Counted from the stretch's first letter, positions 1 to 9,086 are shown. The stretch: DNA of 64,000 nucleotides from UBA2334 sp049653005 (GCA_049653005.1 JBASFL010000065.1:1-64000); one strand, 5' to 3'. The notes: a model not told the origin generated them from the letters alone. Program-made: numbers and translations.

Positions 1-22
1 CCAGTTGGCTGAGGCTGTCCAT
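1..22 (-). CDS. 5' end of an unidentified gene running off the window
   Basis: An ATG on the minus strand at 22 follows the stop of the SDR gene by 8 bases and has a GAGG-like ribosome binding site within that SDR stop region. Only seven codons (MDSLSQL) are visible, so the product cannot be named. The tight spacing suggests that it is the next gene of an operon with the SDR gene. Confidence 0.4.
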
Positions 23-30
23 GCCGGGCC

Positions 31-864
31 TCAGCCCCGGCCTTGGCCGCGCAGGGTGGGCAGGCCCACGCCCGCCGCGTCAAAGCCGCCGTCCACCGCC
101 AGCACCTGGCCGTTGACGTAACTGGCCGCCGGGCTGCACAGAAAGGCCACGGCGGCGGCAATTTCTTCGGGCGTGCCGTAGCGGCCCAGGGGAATGGTGT
201 CGCGGTAGTCGGCGCGGATGGCGGGGGTGTGCACCAGTTTGGCCATGGCGGTTTCCACCGGGCCGGGGGCGATGGCGTTGACGCGGATGCCCACGTTGCC
301 CAGCTCCACCGCCTGCTGTTTGGTCAGGTGGATGAGCGCGGCCTTGCTGGTGCCATAGGCCACACGCAGGGTGCTGGCGCGCAGGCCCGAGATGGACGCG
401 ATGTTCACCACCGCGCCGCCGCCACCGGCCAGCATCAGCGGCACGCAGGCCTGGGTGCAGATGAAGGGGCCGTTCAAGTTGGTGGCCATCACGGCCTGCC
501 ACTCGTCAAAGCGGGTGTCGCCCAGGGGTTTGAACACCGCCACCCCGGCGTTGTTGACCAGGGCGTCCAGGCGGCCCCAGGTGGACTGGATGCGGGCCAC
601 GGCGTCGGCCACCTGGGCGGGGTGGCCCACGTCGGTCACCAGGGGCAGCACCTCGCCCAAGGTGGCCAGGGCGGTGGTGGTGCGGGCCAGCTCGGGGCCG
701 TCCCAGTCGAGCAGGGCCACGCGGTGGCCGGTGTTCAGCAGGTGGGTGGCAATGGCCAGCCCAATGCCCCGGGCCGCGCCCGTGACCAGCGCGACCCTCG
801 GTGTGGGCGGTGCGCCAGGGGTTGAAATTTCAAGGGTTTCAGGGCTCTGGCGCTTGTCTGTCAT
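31..864 (-). CDS. SDR family NAD(P)-dependent oxidoreductase
   Basis: This is a 277-residue classical short-chain dehydrogenase/reductase. The nucleotide-binding TGAARGIG motif is at residues 28-35 and NNAG at 104-107. The catalytic residues are a serine in NIASISG (about 157) and Y170/K174 in YGTSK. The C-terminal VNGQVLAVDGG motif is typical of FabG-like members. A roughly 23-residue leader before the Rossmann fold is unusual. I start at the ATG at 864, because longer in-frame versions have unlikely Arg/Cys-rich N-termini. The substrate cannot be inferred. The gene appears to be co-transcribed with the gene that starts at 22. Confidence 0.85.
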   Translation of the reverse strand: MTDKRQSPETLEISTPGAPPTPRVALVTGAARGIGLAIATHLLNTGHRVALLDWDGPELARTTTALATLGEVLPLVTDVGHPAQVADAVARIQSTWGRLDALVNNAGVAVFKPLGDTRFDEWQAVMATNLNGPFICTQACVPLMLAGGGGAVVNIASISGLRASTLRVAYGTSKAALIHLTKQQAVELGNVGIRVNAIAPGPVETAMAKLVHTPAIRADYRDTIPLGRYGTPEEIAAAVAFLCSPAASYVNGQVLAVDGGFDAAGVGLPTLRGQGRG

Positions 865-874
865 GGAAAGTTCA

Positions 875-1852
875 CTATGTGTTTTTCGGCACACCTGTGG
901 GGCACTTCGCACCCCGCAGGCCATGCGCCGCATCATAGAACTTCGCCCACGCCCCGCCGATCTGCGGGCCATACAACAGCAGCGCCAAGGCCAGCCCGAT
1001 GAGCGGCAGCGCGGCAAACACCCAGCCGGTGAGGGTTTCGTTGCCCAGCCACACGCCCACCAGCAAGGCCACGGCGGGGTTGACGAACGAGTAGCTGCCC
1101 GCCAGCGTGGGGCTGGCGTGCTTCAGCAGCCACAGGTAAGCGTTCAGCGCCACCAGCGTGCCCATGGCCAGCAGGTAGGCCCAGGCGATCCAAGCGCTGG
1201 CGCTGGCGCCCACCCAGGGCGTGGTGCCTTCAAACGCCAGCGTGGGCACAACACCCAGCAGGCCGCCGGTCAGCCACTGCGCGGCGGGGGCCATCGCGCC
1301 CCCAGGCAAATCGAGCTTGCGCGAGGCGTACGAGCCCAGGCTCCAGCACAGGGGGGCACCAAAGGCCAGCAACGCGCCCAGCCAGGTGGCGGAAAAATCC
1401 CCCTCCAGCGCCAGCAGCAGGGCGCCCGCCACGCCCAGCGCCAGGGCCGCCCAACTGCTGGTGCGCACGGGCTCGCCGCCCAAACGGGTCCACAGCGTCA
1501 GCCACATGGGCATGGTGGCCACCACCGTGGCCATCAGCCCCGAGCCAATGCCCAGCTTCTGGGCAAAACCCACCAGGTTCATGGCCATCAGCACCATCAG
1601 CCCGCCCACCAGCGCCGAATTGCGCCACTGCCGCGCGGTGGGCAGGGCGGCCCCTTGCCAGCGGGCCAGTGCCAGCATCAACAACCCGGCGGCCAGAAAG
1701 CGGCTGGTGTTCATGAACAATGGGGGCATGCTTTTCAGCGCCACCGACAGCCCAAAATACGTGGTGCCCCACACCACGTACACCAGCAACAGGGCCAGCC
1801 ACAACCGGGCTTTGAACGCAGCGGGCGTGTCGAGTTTGAAAAATGTCGGCAT
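875..1852 (-). CDS. EamA/DMT-family inner-membrane exporter
   Basis: The product has about 325 residues and ten predicted hydrophobic segments arranged as two EamA repeats. The first repeat contains LLLVYVVWGTTYFG, typical of the YedA/RhaT-like drug/metabolite transporter superfamily. The start at 1852 (MPTFFKL) places the first membrane helix near residue 17. An Lrp/AsnC regulator is transcribed divergently 70 bases away. That arrangement is common for amino-acid exporters controlled by an Lrp-type sensor, so export of an amino acid or a related compound is inferred. The substrate is unknown. Confidence 0.85.
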   Translation of the reverse strand: MPTFFKLDTPAAFKARLWLALLLVYVVWGTTYFGLSVALKSMPPLFMNTSRFLAAGLLMLALARWQGAALPTARQWRNSALVGGLMVLMAMNLVGFAQKLGIGSGLMATVVATMPMWLTLWTRLGGEPVRTSSWAALALGVAGALLLALEGDFSATWLGALLAFGAPLCWSLGSYASRKLDLPGGAMAPAAQWLTGGLLGVVPTLAFEGTTPWVGASASAWIAWAYLLAMGTLVALNAYLWLLKHASPTLAGSYSFVNPAVALLVGVWLGNETLTGWVFAALPLIGLALALLLYGPQIGGAWAKFYDAAHGLRGAKCPTGVPKNT

Positions 1853-1875
1853 AACGTCAGCTTTTCCTGAAAATA

Positions 1876-1900
1876 TTCGGCTGTGATGGCTTGCGCCGAA
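1876..1900. promoter_or_regulatory. Inverted repeat between divergent exporter and Lrp genes
   Basis: TTCGGC and GCCGAA form a perfect 6-bp inverted repeat with a 13-base spacer in the 70-base gap between the EamA gene and the Lrp-family gene. Size and position fit an operator for the Lrp protein acting on both promoters. This is inference only. Confidence 0.4.
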
Positions 1901-1922
1901 CTTTATCCAAAATAAAACACCC

Positions 1923-2420
1923 ATGCAAGTAAATTTCCCGTTGGATGATGTGGATGCCAGAATAATTTCTGCCCTGGGTGCCGACAGCCGACGTTCTTAC
2001 GCCGATGTGGGCCAAGAGGTGGGCCTGTCCACCGCCGCGGTGCACGAACGCGTGAAAAAAATGGTGGAGCGCGGCGTGATCGAGCGCTTCAGCCTGCGCG
2101 TGGCCCCCGACCGCGTGGGGCTGAACTTCACGGCGTTTGTGGCCATCCGCAACGACGGCGGCATCCACTGCCGCGAGGTGGCCCCCCGCTTGCGCGACAT
2201 GCCCGAGGTGATGGAGCTGCACAGCGTGGCGGGCGAATACGACTTTCTGGCCAAAATCCGCGTCACCCACGCACGGGCGCTGGAAGACGTGCTCTACCAG
2301 ATCAAGGCCATTGCCGGCGTGGCGCGCACCACCAGCACCGTGGTGCTGAACACCGAGTTTGAAGACCGCCCCCTCAAGGTGGGCGGTGCCCCTGCCGCAA
2401 CGCGCCAGGCCAATGGCTGA
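1923..2420 (+). CDS. Lrp/AsnC family transcriptional regulator
   Basis: This 165-residue protein has an N-terminal winged helix-turn-helix (LDDVDARIISAL, then LSTAAVHERVKKM at about 36-48) and a C-terminal RAM ligand-binding domain (from about residue 70, with VAGEYDFLAKIRV). The size and domain order are normal for the family. It is divergent from an EamA exporter, and its stop codon overlaps the start of an ATP-grasp gene. It probably senses an amino acid and controls one or both neighbours. Confidence 0.92.
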   Translation: MQVNFPLDDVDARIISALGADSRRSYADVGQEVGLSTAAVHERVKKMVERGVIERFSLRVAPDRVGLNFTAFVAIRNDGGIHCREVAPRLRDMPEVMELHSVAGEYDFLAKIRVTHARALEDVLYQIKAIAGVARTTSTVVLNTEFEDRPLKVGGAPAATRQANG

Positions 2421-3717
2421 AGCGCCCATGCACCGCGGTCAGCGCACGCTCATTCTGTTCAACCACGATTGGGATGTGGCCGGTTTTGCCCGCCAGCCCG
2501 ATGCTGCCTGGCACGACAGCCGGGGGTTTGACTTGTTTTCCTTCCCCAGCAACGTGGCGTTGGCCTGGTTCGACTTCGACCGCTTCACCCGGCGGCTGGC
2601 GGCCGAGGCCACCCGGCGGCGCTGGGGTGCGGTCACGTCGAGCCATGAGCAATTTGGCGCATTGGCCGCCGCGCTGGTGGCCGAGCGTTTGGGCTGGCCG
2701 GGCACCCCCGTGGACGCCGTGCTGGCCTGCCAGCACAAATTGCACGCCCGCGAGGTGCTGGCCCAGGTGGCCCCCGAGGCCACGCCTGCCTACCAGGTGC
2801 TCGACGCCCGCTACGGTGCGCCCGCCCCGGCCGGGCTCGATTACCCCCAGTTTGTGAAGCCGGTGAAGGCCGCGTTTTCGGTGCTGGCGCGCACCGTGCA
2901 TTCCCGCGAGGAGTTGCACGCCCACACCCGCTTCGGGCGGCGCGAGTTGTGGATCATCCGCCGCCTGGTGGAACCCTTCGAGCGCGTGGCCCACCAGCGC
3001 CTGCGCCCCCGCCACAGCGCCCACCGCTTGATGCTGGAAGAGCCTGTGGCCGGTCTGCAATACAACCTCGATGGCTATGTGTTCCAGGGCCAGGCCCACG
3101 CCGTGGGGGTGGTGGACGCGGTGATGTACCCGGGCACCCACGCGTTCATGCGGTTTGACTTGCCCAGCCACCTCGACCCGGCGGTGCAGCAACGCGCGCT
3201 GGACGTGGCGCAGCGTTTTTTGGCGGCGGTGGGCTTCACCCACGGGCTGTTCAACATGGAGTTTTTTCACGACCCGGCCACCGACCGGCTGAGCGTGATC
3301 GAGTTCAACCCCCGCATGGCCGCGCAGTTTTCAGACCTGTACCTGCGCGTGCTGGGGCTGGACTTGCACGCCGTGGCGCTGGCGCTGGCCCGGGGACAAG
3401 ACCCGGCACACATGCCCCGCCACGCACCCACGGCGGGGGCGGCGTCGAGCCTGGTGTACCGCAGTTTTGGCACGGCTCAGCCTGCACCGCCCGAGCCCAA
3501 CGGGGCGCAGCGCCAGGCCTTGGCCCAGGCGTTTCCCGATGCGCTGCTGTTCACCTTCCCCAAGCAGGGGGCGGGTTTGGCCCGCGACCACAAATGGCTG
3601 GGCAGCCACCGCTACGGCATCGTGCACTTGGGGGGGCGCGACGCGGCAGACCTGCGCGGGCGCGGTGAACGCGCCAGCCAGCTGCTGGGCTGGCCCGCGC
3701 CATTTGGTGAGTTGTAA
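2413..3717 (+). CDS. ATP-grasp domain carboxylate-amine ligase-like protein
   Basis: The product has about 434 residues. The ATP-grasp fold is supported by the lysine region PQFVKPVKAAFSV (about 150) and by the metal-binding block NMEFFHDP...VIEFNPRMAAQFSDL (about 285-315), the conserved E and N of which ligate magnesium and ATP. Such proteins couple ATP hydrolysis to bond formation between a carboxylate and an amine, as in L-amino-acid ligases and biotin carboxylase relatives. The ATG at 2413 overlaps the Lrp stop, so the genes are translationally coupled. ATG 2428 is an alternative. The exact product is unknown. Confidence 0.75.
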   Translation: MAEAPMHRGQRTLILFNHDWDVAGFARQPDAAWHDSRGFDLFSFPSNVALAWFDFDRFTRRLAAEATRRRWGAVTSSHEQFGALAAALVAERLGWPGTPVDAVLACQHKLHAREVLAQVAPEATPAYQVLDARYGAPAPAGLDYPQFVKPVKAAFSVLARTVHSREELHAHTRFGRRELWIIRRLVEPFERVAHQRLRPRHSAHRLMLEEPVAGLQYNLDGYVFQGQAHAVGVVDAVMYPGTHAFMRFDLPSHLDPAVQQRALDVAQRFLAAVGFTHGLFNMEFFHDPATDRLSVIEFNPRMAAQFSDLYLRVLGLDLHAVALALARGQDPAHMPRHAPTAGAASSLVYRSFGTAQPAPPEPNGAQRQALAQAFPDALLFTFPKQGAGLARDHKWLGSHRYGIVHLGGRDAADLRGRGERASQLLGWPAPFGEL

Positions 3718-3768
3718 ATAGGGTACCCCTGTCTGTATAGTTCGCGCCCACACACGTTGGGAACACAG

Positions 3769-4938
3769 ATGACATTTGCGTACAAAGCCGCTGCTGGGGC
3801 GTTGGCCCTGGCTCTGGTATTGCCGGTGGGGGCTCAGCCCGTGTTCAAGGTGCTGATCAACCCCGGGGACCAAGGCGAACAATCGCGCTTCGCGGTGTTT
3901 GCCCAGCACAAACAGGCCCTTGAGCAGGTGTTGGCCCGGGCCAAGGTGCCGGGCGTGGCGGTGAGCCTGTCCACCGACGCCTCGGCCGACCTGGCGGCCA
4001 CGCGCTCTCGCCTGTTTGATGTGTATGTGGCCCCCGCCCACGTGGTGGGCAGCGCCCTGCGGTTTGGCTACCTGCCCGTGCTGGGGCTGGAAAAGCCCGT
4101 GCAGGCGGTGCTGGTGGCGCTGACCAGCAGCCCGGTGGCGTCGCTGGAGCAGGCGGCGGGCAAGTCGGTGGGGTTGCCCAGCCAGGACAGCGTGGTCACC
4201 TATTTGCTGCGTGGCGAACTGAACGCGGTCAACACCACCCTGAAGCGCCACTTTGGCCACGTGTACCAGACCCGCCACCAGGACGCGTTGTTGCCCTGCC
4301 TGCAACTGAAGCGCTGCGAGGTGGTGGCGGTCGAGCGCGCGGTGTTCGAGCGCTGGGTGGCGGCGGGTGAACCCGTGAAGCCCGTGATGCAAACCCGTGC
4401 CGTGCCAGGCCTGGGTGTGGCCGTGCGCGACGGCGCCAAGCCCGGGGCCGAGGCCCTGGCGGCCGCGTTGAGCGACGCCCTGCACGCGGCCGGTGCACCC
4501 AAACCCACGGCGGTGTCTGCCGCCGATTTCGACTATGTGGCCACCTTGGGGTATTTCACCCCGCGCACCTTGCCCGGTGCGCAGGTGGCCGACGCGGCCA
4601 CCGTGGCCCGGTTGGTGCAAGCCGGTGGGGTGTATGTGGACACCCGCACCGAAGCCGAGTTCAAGGCCGGCCACCCCGCCGGTGCCGTGTGGGTGCCCTA
4701 TGTCGAAAAAAGCGCCAAAGACCCGGATTTCAAAGCCAGCGACGACCAATTCGACCTGTCGAAACTGCCCGCCGACAAGCAAGCCCCGCTGGTGCTGGCC
4801 TGCAACGGTGCGGAATGCTGGAAGAGCTACAAGGCCAGCCTGGCCGCCATCAAGGCGGGCCACACCCAGGTGCATTGGTTTCGGGGGGGCTTTCCTGAGT
4901 GGCGGGCCGCTGGACTGAAAGTGGCTTCCGGCGGTTGA
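3769..4938 (+). CDS. Periplasmic PhnD-like binding domain fused to a rhodanese domain
   Basis: An N-terminal signal peptide ends near VGAQP (about residue 23). Residues 25-260 resemble the PhnD/phosphate-phosphonate family of solute-binding proteins (FDVYVAPAHVVGSALRFGY, with GKSVGLPSQDSVV). From about 275 a rhodanese domain follows, with VYVDTRTEAEFKAGHPAGA and an active-site loop ACNGAECWKS that contains two cysteines. The protein should act in the periplasm and may bind a small ligand while handling sulfane sulfur or cysteine chemistry. No transporter genes adjoin it. The ATG at 3769 follows a GGGA-type site; the upstream TTG at 3757 is less likely. Confidence 0.75.
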   Translation: MTFAYKAAAGALALALVLPVGAQPVFKVLINPGDQGEQSRFAVFAQHKQALEQVLARAKVPGVAVSLSTDASADLAATRSRLFDVYVAPAHVVGSALRFGYLPVLGLEKPVQAVLVALTSSPVASLEQAAGKSVGLPSQDSVVTYLLRGELNAVNTTLKRHFGHVYQTRHQDALLPCLQLKRCEVVAVERAVFERWVAAGEPVKPVMQTRAVPGLGVAVRDGAKPGAEALAAALSDALHAAGAPKPTAVSAADFDYVATLGYFTPRTLPGAQVADAATVARLVQAGGVYVDTRTEAEFKAGHPAGAVWVPYVEKSAKDPDFKASDDQFDLSKLPADKQAPLVLACNGAECWKSYKASLAAIKAGHTQVHWFRGGFPEWRAAGLKVASGG

Positions 4939-4972
4939 GCCCACGCGGTGCGCGGGCTGCGCCACCGGCCTC

Positions 4973-7447
4973 TCAGCCCCCGCGGGCTTGCCGAAAGGCC
5001 ATGACGGCCTGGTTGCGCAGGGTTTTCAGCAAGGCCAGGCCTTTGTCGTCGAGGACGATGCTGTCGGCCTGCATCTGGTCGGCGTAAATCAGCCCCAGCG
5101 GTGCGCCTTTCAACAGCAAGGGCAGCAGCATGAACGAGCGTGCGTGGATGTGCTGGTGGTACCAGGCGGGCAGGTTGCTGGCCACCTTGGGGGCTTGGGC
5201 GTCGTGAATCAGGGTGTCCAGCCCTTTGTTGCACACCACGGCAAACAGGTTGTTGGGCTCGCGCAGCCCCACCTTGAAGTGACGGGCCGCTTCGGTGGCC
5301 CCATCGCCCAGGCCCAGGCGCCCCACCAGGGTGTCGCCGTGGGCGTCTTTCAGGCAAAACAGCACCTGCCTGAACCCCATGGCCCGGTACATGGTTTCCA
5401 GGATCATGCGCAGCACGTCGTTCAGCTTGAACTCATCGGCCACCATGGCGTTGGTGATGTCTTGCACCCCGGTGGCCAGCATGCTGGCGGCTTGGTTCGC
5501 CCGCTCGGCGGCCGAGGGGGCCGCTGCGTCGGCGCTGGCGGGTACCAGGCTTTGGGTGGTGGGCTCGGCATTCGCCTGCAAGGTGTGATCGCCCAAGGCA
5601 CTTCTGGCCGGTGCGCTGACGGGGCCAGGCCGAAGCAGGCGCGCAGCGGGCGAGGGGGCGGCCACGCGCAGCCCAATCGCGTCTGCGCTGATGGCCAGTT
5701 TGTCGCGGGCGGCCAGGGTTTGTTTCACCACCTCGTCTGACGGCTGACCCAGGCACGACGCGTAACGGGTGGCCACTTTCTTCAGCTGTGTGCCCACCTC
5801 GTGTTCTTCCGCTTTCAGGAACACATCGGCCAGCTCGTTGGCGGCCAGGGTTTGCCAGTGCATGCGCTCGGCAGGGTCGGTGGGCACCCGGCCAGGGGGC
5901 TGTGTGCCGGGTTTGCGCATCAGCCGCAGCATGGTGGCGGGCAGCCCCCAGGCTTTGCCAATGCCTTGGCCCAAAGCCTCGTAGCTGATGCCCAGCACGG
6001 CGGTCGATGCGCGTTCTTCGCTGGCGCTGTGGGGCGGGGCCATGGCGCGGCGCACCTGTTGCGCCTCGTCGGGGAAGTAAAACTCGGTCAGCATGCGACC
6101 GAGGTTTTGGAAAAGGGCCCCAATGAACATTTCTTCGCCATCGCGCTGCGGCGGGCCCAGTTCGGACGCCAGCGACGCCGCCAGCAGCGAGCGCAGAAAC
6201 TCGCCCTTGAGCTGGTTGGCGTGGCCCTTGTTTTCCATGTGGTCGAGCAGCACCAGGCTCATGGCCACGTTGCGGATGCCCGCCATGCCCACCAGGCTGA
6301 CCGCGCGTGACACGGTGTTGATGGAACCCGCGCCCACGTGGCTGAAATGCGCCGAGTTCACGATGCGCAGCAGCTTGTGGGTCAGCGCCACGTCTTTCAA
6401 AATTTCGCTGGTCAGGCCGTTGAGGCTTTCGTTTTCCGACGCGGCCATGCTCTGCACACGCAGAATTTGCGCCGACATGGCCGGAAAGTCGCTGGTGCGG
6501 CGCATGCGGCGCAGCAAAAATTCCAAGGTGGCGTTGCCCGCGCCTTCGCCCGACCCTGGGGCGCCGTTGGCGGTGGTGGACGCCCAGGCCCGCAGGGCCT
6601 CGGCCATGTCGGCGGCGCTGGCAAAACGCAAGCTGGGGTCGCGGGCCAGGGCCCGCTGCAGCACGGCGTGCAGGCCATCGTCAATGGGGTGGGCCACGTT
6701 GTGGGGCACCACCAGGTCTTCGTGGGCCACGCGGTACACGGCGCGGTAGGGGTCTTTTTCGGCCAGCAGGGGCTGGCCCAGCAGCATTTCGGCCAGCACC
6801 AGCCCGGCGGCAAACAGGTCGTGCACGGGTTGCGGGGCTTCGCCCCGGGCGGCCTCGGGCGACAGGTAGCCGGGCGTGCCCTCAACACCCCTGGGCGTGC
6901 CGTCGGTGGCGGAGGGGGGCTGTGCCGGGGTGGTGGCATCCAGCCGGGCGGCGATGCCGAAATCGGTCACTTTGGCGTTGCCCGACGCGTCCAGCAGTAT
7001 GTTGGACGGCTTCAGGTCGCGGTGCACCACGCCTTGTTGGTGGGCGTGGTGCAGGGCGTCGAGCACCTGCAGCATCAACGGCACCGCTTGTTCCACGGGC
7101 AGGGCGCCCACCTGTTGCAGCCGCTGGGCCAGTGATGGGCCGTTGACCAGTTCCAGCACCAGGCCGGGGCGGCCGTCGTACACGTCGGCCTCGTACAGCG
7201 TGACGATGTGGGGGTGGGCCAGCCGGCCGGTGTTGCGTGCTTCGGTCAGCCACTGGCGGGCGGTGGGTTGCAGGCTGCCGTCGGCGGGGGCGTGCAGCAG
7301 TTTCAGGGCCACGTCGCGTTGCAGGTGGGGGTCGTGCGCCAACCACACGCCCGCCTGTGCGCCGCGCCCCAGCACTTTTTTCAGCTCGAAACGGCCCAGC
7401 GTGCTGGGGGTGTCCGACAGGGTTTGCAGGTGAACGGGCGTGGCCAT
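4973..7447 (-). CDS. Serine/threonine kinase-HDOD-GAF multidomain signalling protein
   Basis: The product has about 824 residues and three modules. Residues about 15-290 are a Hanks-type kinase: glycine loop GRGAQAG, VALKLL lysine, catalytic HRDLKPSN and DFGIAAR. Residues about 300-510 are an HDOD domain (LTHKLLRIVNSAHF, AVSLVGMAGIRNVAMS). After a low-complexity linker, a GAF domain occupies about 640-824. HDOD domains lack the HD phosphohydrolase residues and are found in bacterial signalling proteins. The start at 7447 puts the kinase at the N-terminus. The ligand and the phosphorylation targets are unknown. Confidence 0.88.
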   Translation of the reverse strand: MATPVHLQTLSDTPSTLGRFELKKVLGRGAQAGVWLAHDPHLQRDVALKLLHAPADGSLQPTARQWLTEARNTGRLAHPHIVTLYEADVYDGRPGLVLELVNGPSLAQRLQQVGALPVEQAVPLMLQVLDALHHAHQQGVVHRDLKPSNILLDASGNAKVTDFGIAARLDATTPAQPPSATDGTPRGVEGTPGYLSPEAARGEAPQPVHDLFAAGLVLAEMLLGQPLLAEKDPYRAVYRVAHEDLVVPHNVAHPIDDGLHAVLQRALARDPSLRFASAADMAEALRAWASTTANGAPGSGEGAGNATLEFLLRRMRRTSDFPAMSAQILRVQSMAASENESLNGLTSEILKDVALTHKLLRIVNSAHFSHVGAGSINTVSRAVSLVGMAGIRNVAMSLVLLDHMENKGHANQLKGEFLRSLLAASLASELGPPQRDGEEMFIGALFQNLGRMLTEFYFPDEAQQVRRAMAPPHSASEERASTAVLGISYEALGQGIGKAWGLPATMLRLMRKPGTQPPGRVPTDPAERMHWQTLAANELADVFLKAEEHEVGTQLKKVATRYASCLGQPSDEVVKQTLAARDKLAISADAIGLRVAAPSPAARLLRPGPVSAPARSALGDHTLQANAEPTTQSLVPASADAAAPSAAERANQAASMLATGVQDITNAMVADEFKLNDVLRMILETMYRAMGFRQVLFCLKDAHGDTLVGRLGLGDGATEAARHFKVGLREPNNLFAVVCNKGLDTLIHDAQAPKVASNLPAWYHQHIHARSFMLLPLLLKGAPLGLIYADQMQADSIVLDDKGLALLKTLRNQAVMAFRQARGG

Positions 7448-7460
7448 TTGGGGGTGCGGC

Positions 7461-8756
7461 TCAGCGCTGGTACCGGGCCACCAGGCCCAGGTCTTGGCGT
7501 TGTTTCCAGCGCCAGGCCCAGCGGCCTTCGGCACTGAAGCGCCCCCAGCTGGCAATGGCGTGTTCGCCCGCGCAGTTCAGAAACCGGACCTTTGGAGAGG
7601 GCGCTGTGAGTGGGTTCAGCGGCTGATCGGAGAGCGACGCCAGCAGGTTCAGTGCCAGCGTTGGCCCCGCTTGTTCACCGTCTATTCGAAGACCTGCCTG
7701 CCTCAAATGCCCCACCTTGGCGGCAATGCCCCCCGTCGCAAACACCTTGGGGGAACGGGTGCTTTGCAGGTAGTCGTTGACCAGGACACGGCCGTTGCCG
7801 TCCCGGGCCAGGCCGCTGTGGGTCAACCATTCGGGCGTGTGGTCGCCTGTGGCCACCACCACCAGTTGCGCGGAAATTGCCGGGCCCTCGCTCAGGTCGA
7901 TGTGCTGTGCGTGCACCCGCGTGCACAGGGCGTTGTGCCAAATGATTTGTCGCTTTTTCAGCCAGGCGATCACACGCTTTCGCACGCTGGGGGGGTAACC
8001 CGCGCCGAGCGGTCTGCCTTGACCTACCAGGTGAACACGGTGGGGAATGCCGGCCGCAGACAGCCCGCGTTCCATGGCGAAGCACAGCTCCAGCCCCGCC
8101 GTTTCAGCGCCTATCACGCACACATCAAAGGGCTTGTTGGGGTGGGCTTTGGCCTGATTGAGGATTTGCGCCCAGCGGTTGACGAACTGCTCGGTGGGTT
8201 TGTGCAGCACGGCGTGTTCCGCTGCGCCGGGCAGCAGTGTGTCGAGGTGGTGGCGCTCCAGCGCCGTGCCGGTGTCGATGCTGAGCAGGTCGTAGGTCAG
8301 CATGGCCGGGCGGCCCACGGCCCCGCTGGTGCGCTGGCCGCTGACGGAGGCCCCGGCTGCACCATAGTCAAGCATGACGGACGATGTGCGGGCGTCCAAC
8401 CCGTTGCAGCGCGCGCTGATCCAGCGCACACCGGCACGTTGCAGCAAGGGTTCCAGGTCAATTTGGCAGGCGGCCAGCGAATGCTGGCCTGCCACGTAGC
8501 CCCGAGCCAGGGCGGCACTGGTTTTGTAAGACCAGGGGGTGATGAGCGTCACGTCCAGGTCAGAGCGGCTGTGTTTGGCCAGTTGGGTCAGCACCCGCAG
8601 GTGGGCTTCACCCGCGCCCAGCAGCAGCAGGGACTTGATGCGGTCCATTCCCAGGGTGGTGGCAAAGGTGGCGTCGGCTTTGCGGTCGGAAACGTAGACC
8701 CCCGTCAGCTCAAACTGGCCAGTTGCGCCAAAGTCCGGGTCTTTCGAGGCTTTCAT
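7461..8756 (-). CDS. FAD/NAD(P)-dependent oxidoreductase, NADH dehydrogenase-like
   Basis: The dinucleotide-binding LLLLGAGEAHLRVL segment lies near residue 42. The block after it (VTLITPWSYKTSAALARGYVAGQHS) resembles the two-domain flavoprotein family related to type II NADH dehydrogenases and to the oxidoreductase half of SelD fusions. A C-terminal FAD motif (VFATGGIAA) is also visible. The start is uncertain: 8756 leaves 21 bases after the upstream ferredoxin gene, whereas ATG 8648 (MDRIKS) matches the family N-terminus better. Proximity to a 2Fe-2S ferredoxin suggests a shared electron-transfer role, which is inference. Confidence 0.7.
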   Translation of the reverse strand: MKASKDPDFGATGQFELTGVYVSDRKADATFATTLGMDRIKSLLLLGAGEAHLRVLTQLAKHSRSDLDVTLITPWSYKTSAALARGYVAGQHSLAACQIDLEPLLQRAGVRWISARCNGLDARTSSVMLDYGAAGASVSGQRTSGAVGRPAMLTYDLLSIDTGTALERHHLDTLLPGAAEHAVLHKPTEQFVNRWAQILNQAKAHPNKPFDVCVIGAETAGLELCFAMERGLSAAGIPHRVHLVGQGRPLGAGYPPSVRKRVIAWLKKRQIIWHNALCTRVHAQHIDLSEGPAISAQLVVVATGDHTPEWLTHSGLARDGNGRVLVNDYLQSTRSPKVFATGGIAAKVGHLRQAGLRIDGEQAGPTLALNLLASLSDQPLNPLTAPSPKVRFLNCAGEHAIASWGRFSAEGRWAWRWKQRQDLGLVARYQR

Positions 8757-8777
8757 GGCTTTATGGTAACGGCGTGC

Positions 8778-9065
8778 TCAGGGCCCCGGTGAGCGCAGCA
8801 CCACGTCTGTGGTGGGGTGCGCCACGCAGGGCAACACGCAGCCCTCGGCCTTTTCTTCGGCGCTCAGGCCGGGCCACTCCACCGAGTACGTCACTTCGCC
8901 CGACACCAGCACCCCCAAGCAGGTGCGGCAGGTGCCGTTGCGGCACGAGCTGGGCCAGTCCACCCGGCCTTCTTCGGCCGATTGCAGCAGCGGGCGGTCG
9001 GGCCAGGCGTCGAACTGCTCGCCGCTGGGGTCCAGCTTGGCCGTGAAAAACGGGGCGGCTTGCAT
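8778..9065 (-). CDS. 2Fe-2S ferredoxin-type iron-sulfur protein
   Basis: This 95-residue protein has the plant-type ferredoxin cluster motif SCRNGTCRTC (residues about 40-49), with the fourth ligand in LPCVAHP near 80. It is a small soluble electron carrier. It lies 21-129 bases before a flavoprotein gene on the same strand, depending on that gene's start, and that flavoprotein is a plausible redox partner. The FKBP gene upstream has the same orientation. Confidence 0.88.
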   Translation of the reverse strand: MQAAPFFTAKLDPSGEQFDAWPDRPLLQSAEEGRVDWPSSCRNGTCRTCLGVLVSGEVTYSVEWPGLSAEEKAEGCVLPCVAHPTTDVVLRSPGP

Positions 9066-9086
9066 GGGGGCGTGGTGCGGGGTGGC

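Noticed and set aside
3331..4965. A 544-codon minus-strand frame opposite the PhnD-rhodanese gene
   Set aside because: It is low-complexity Gly/His/Gln-rich and overlaps two genes with clear domains on the other strand.
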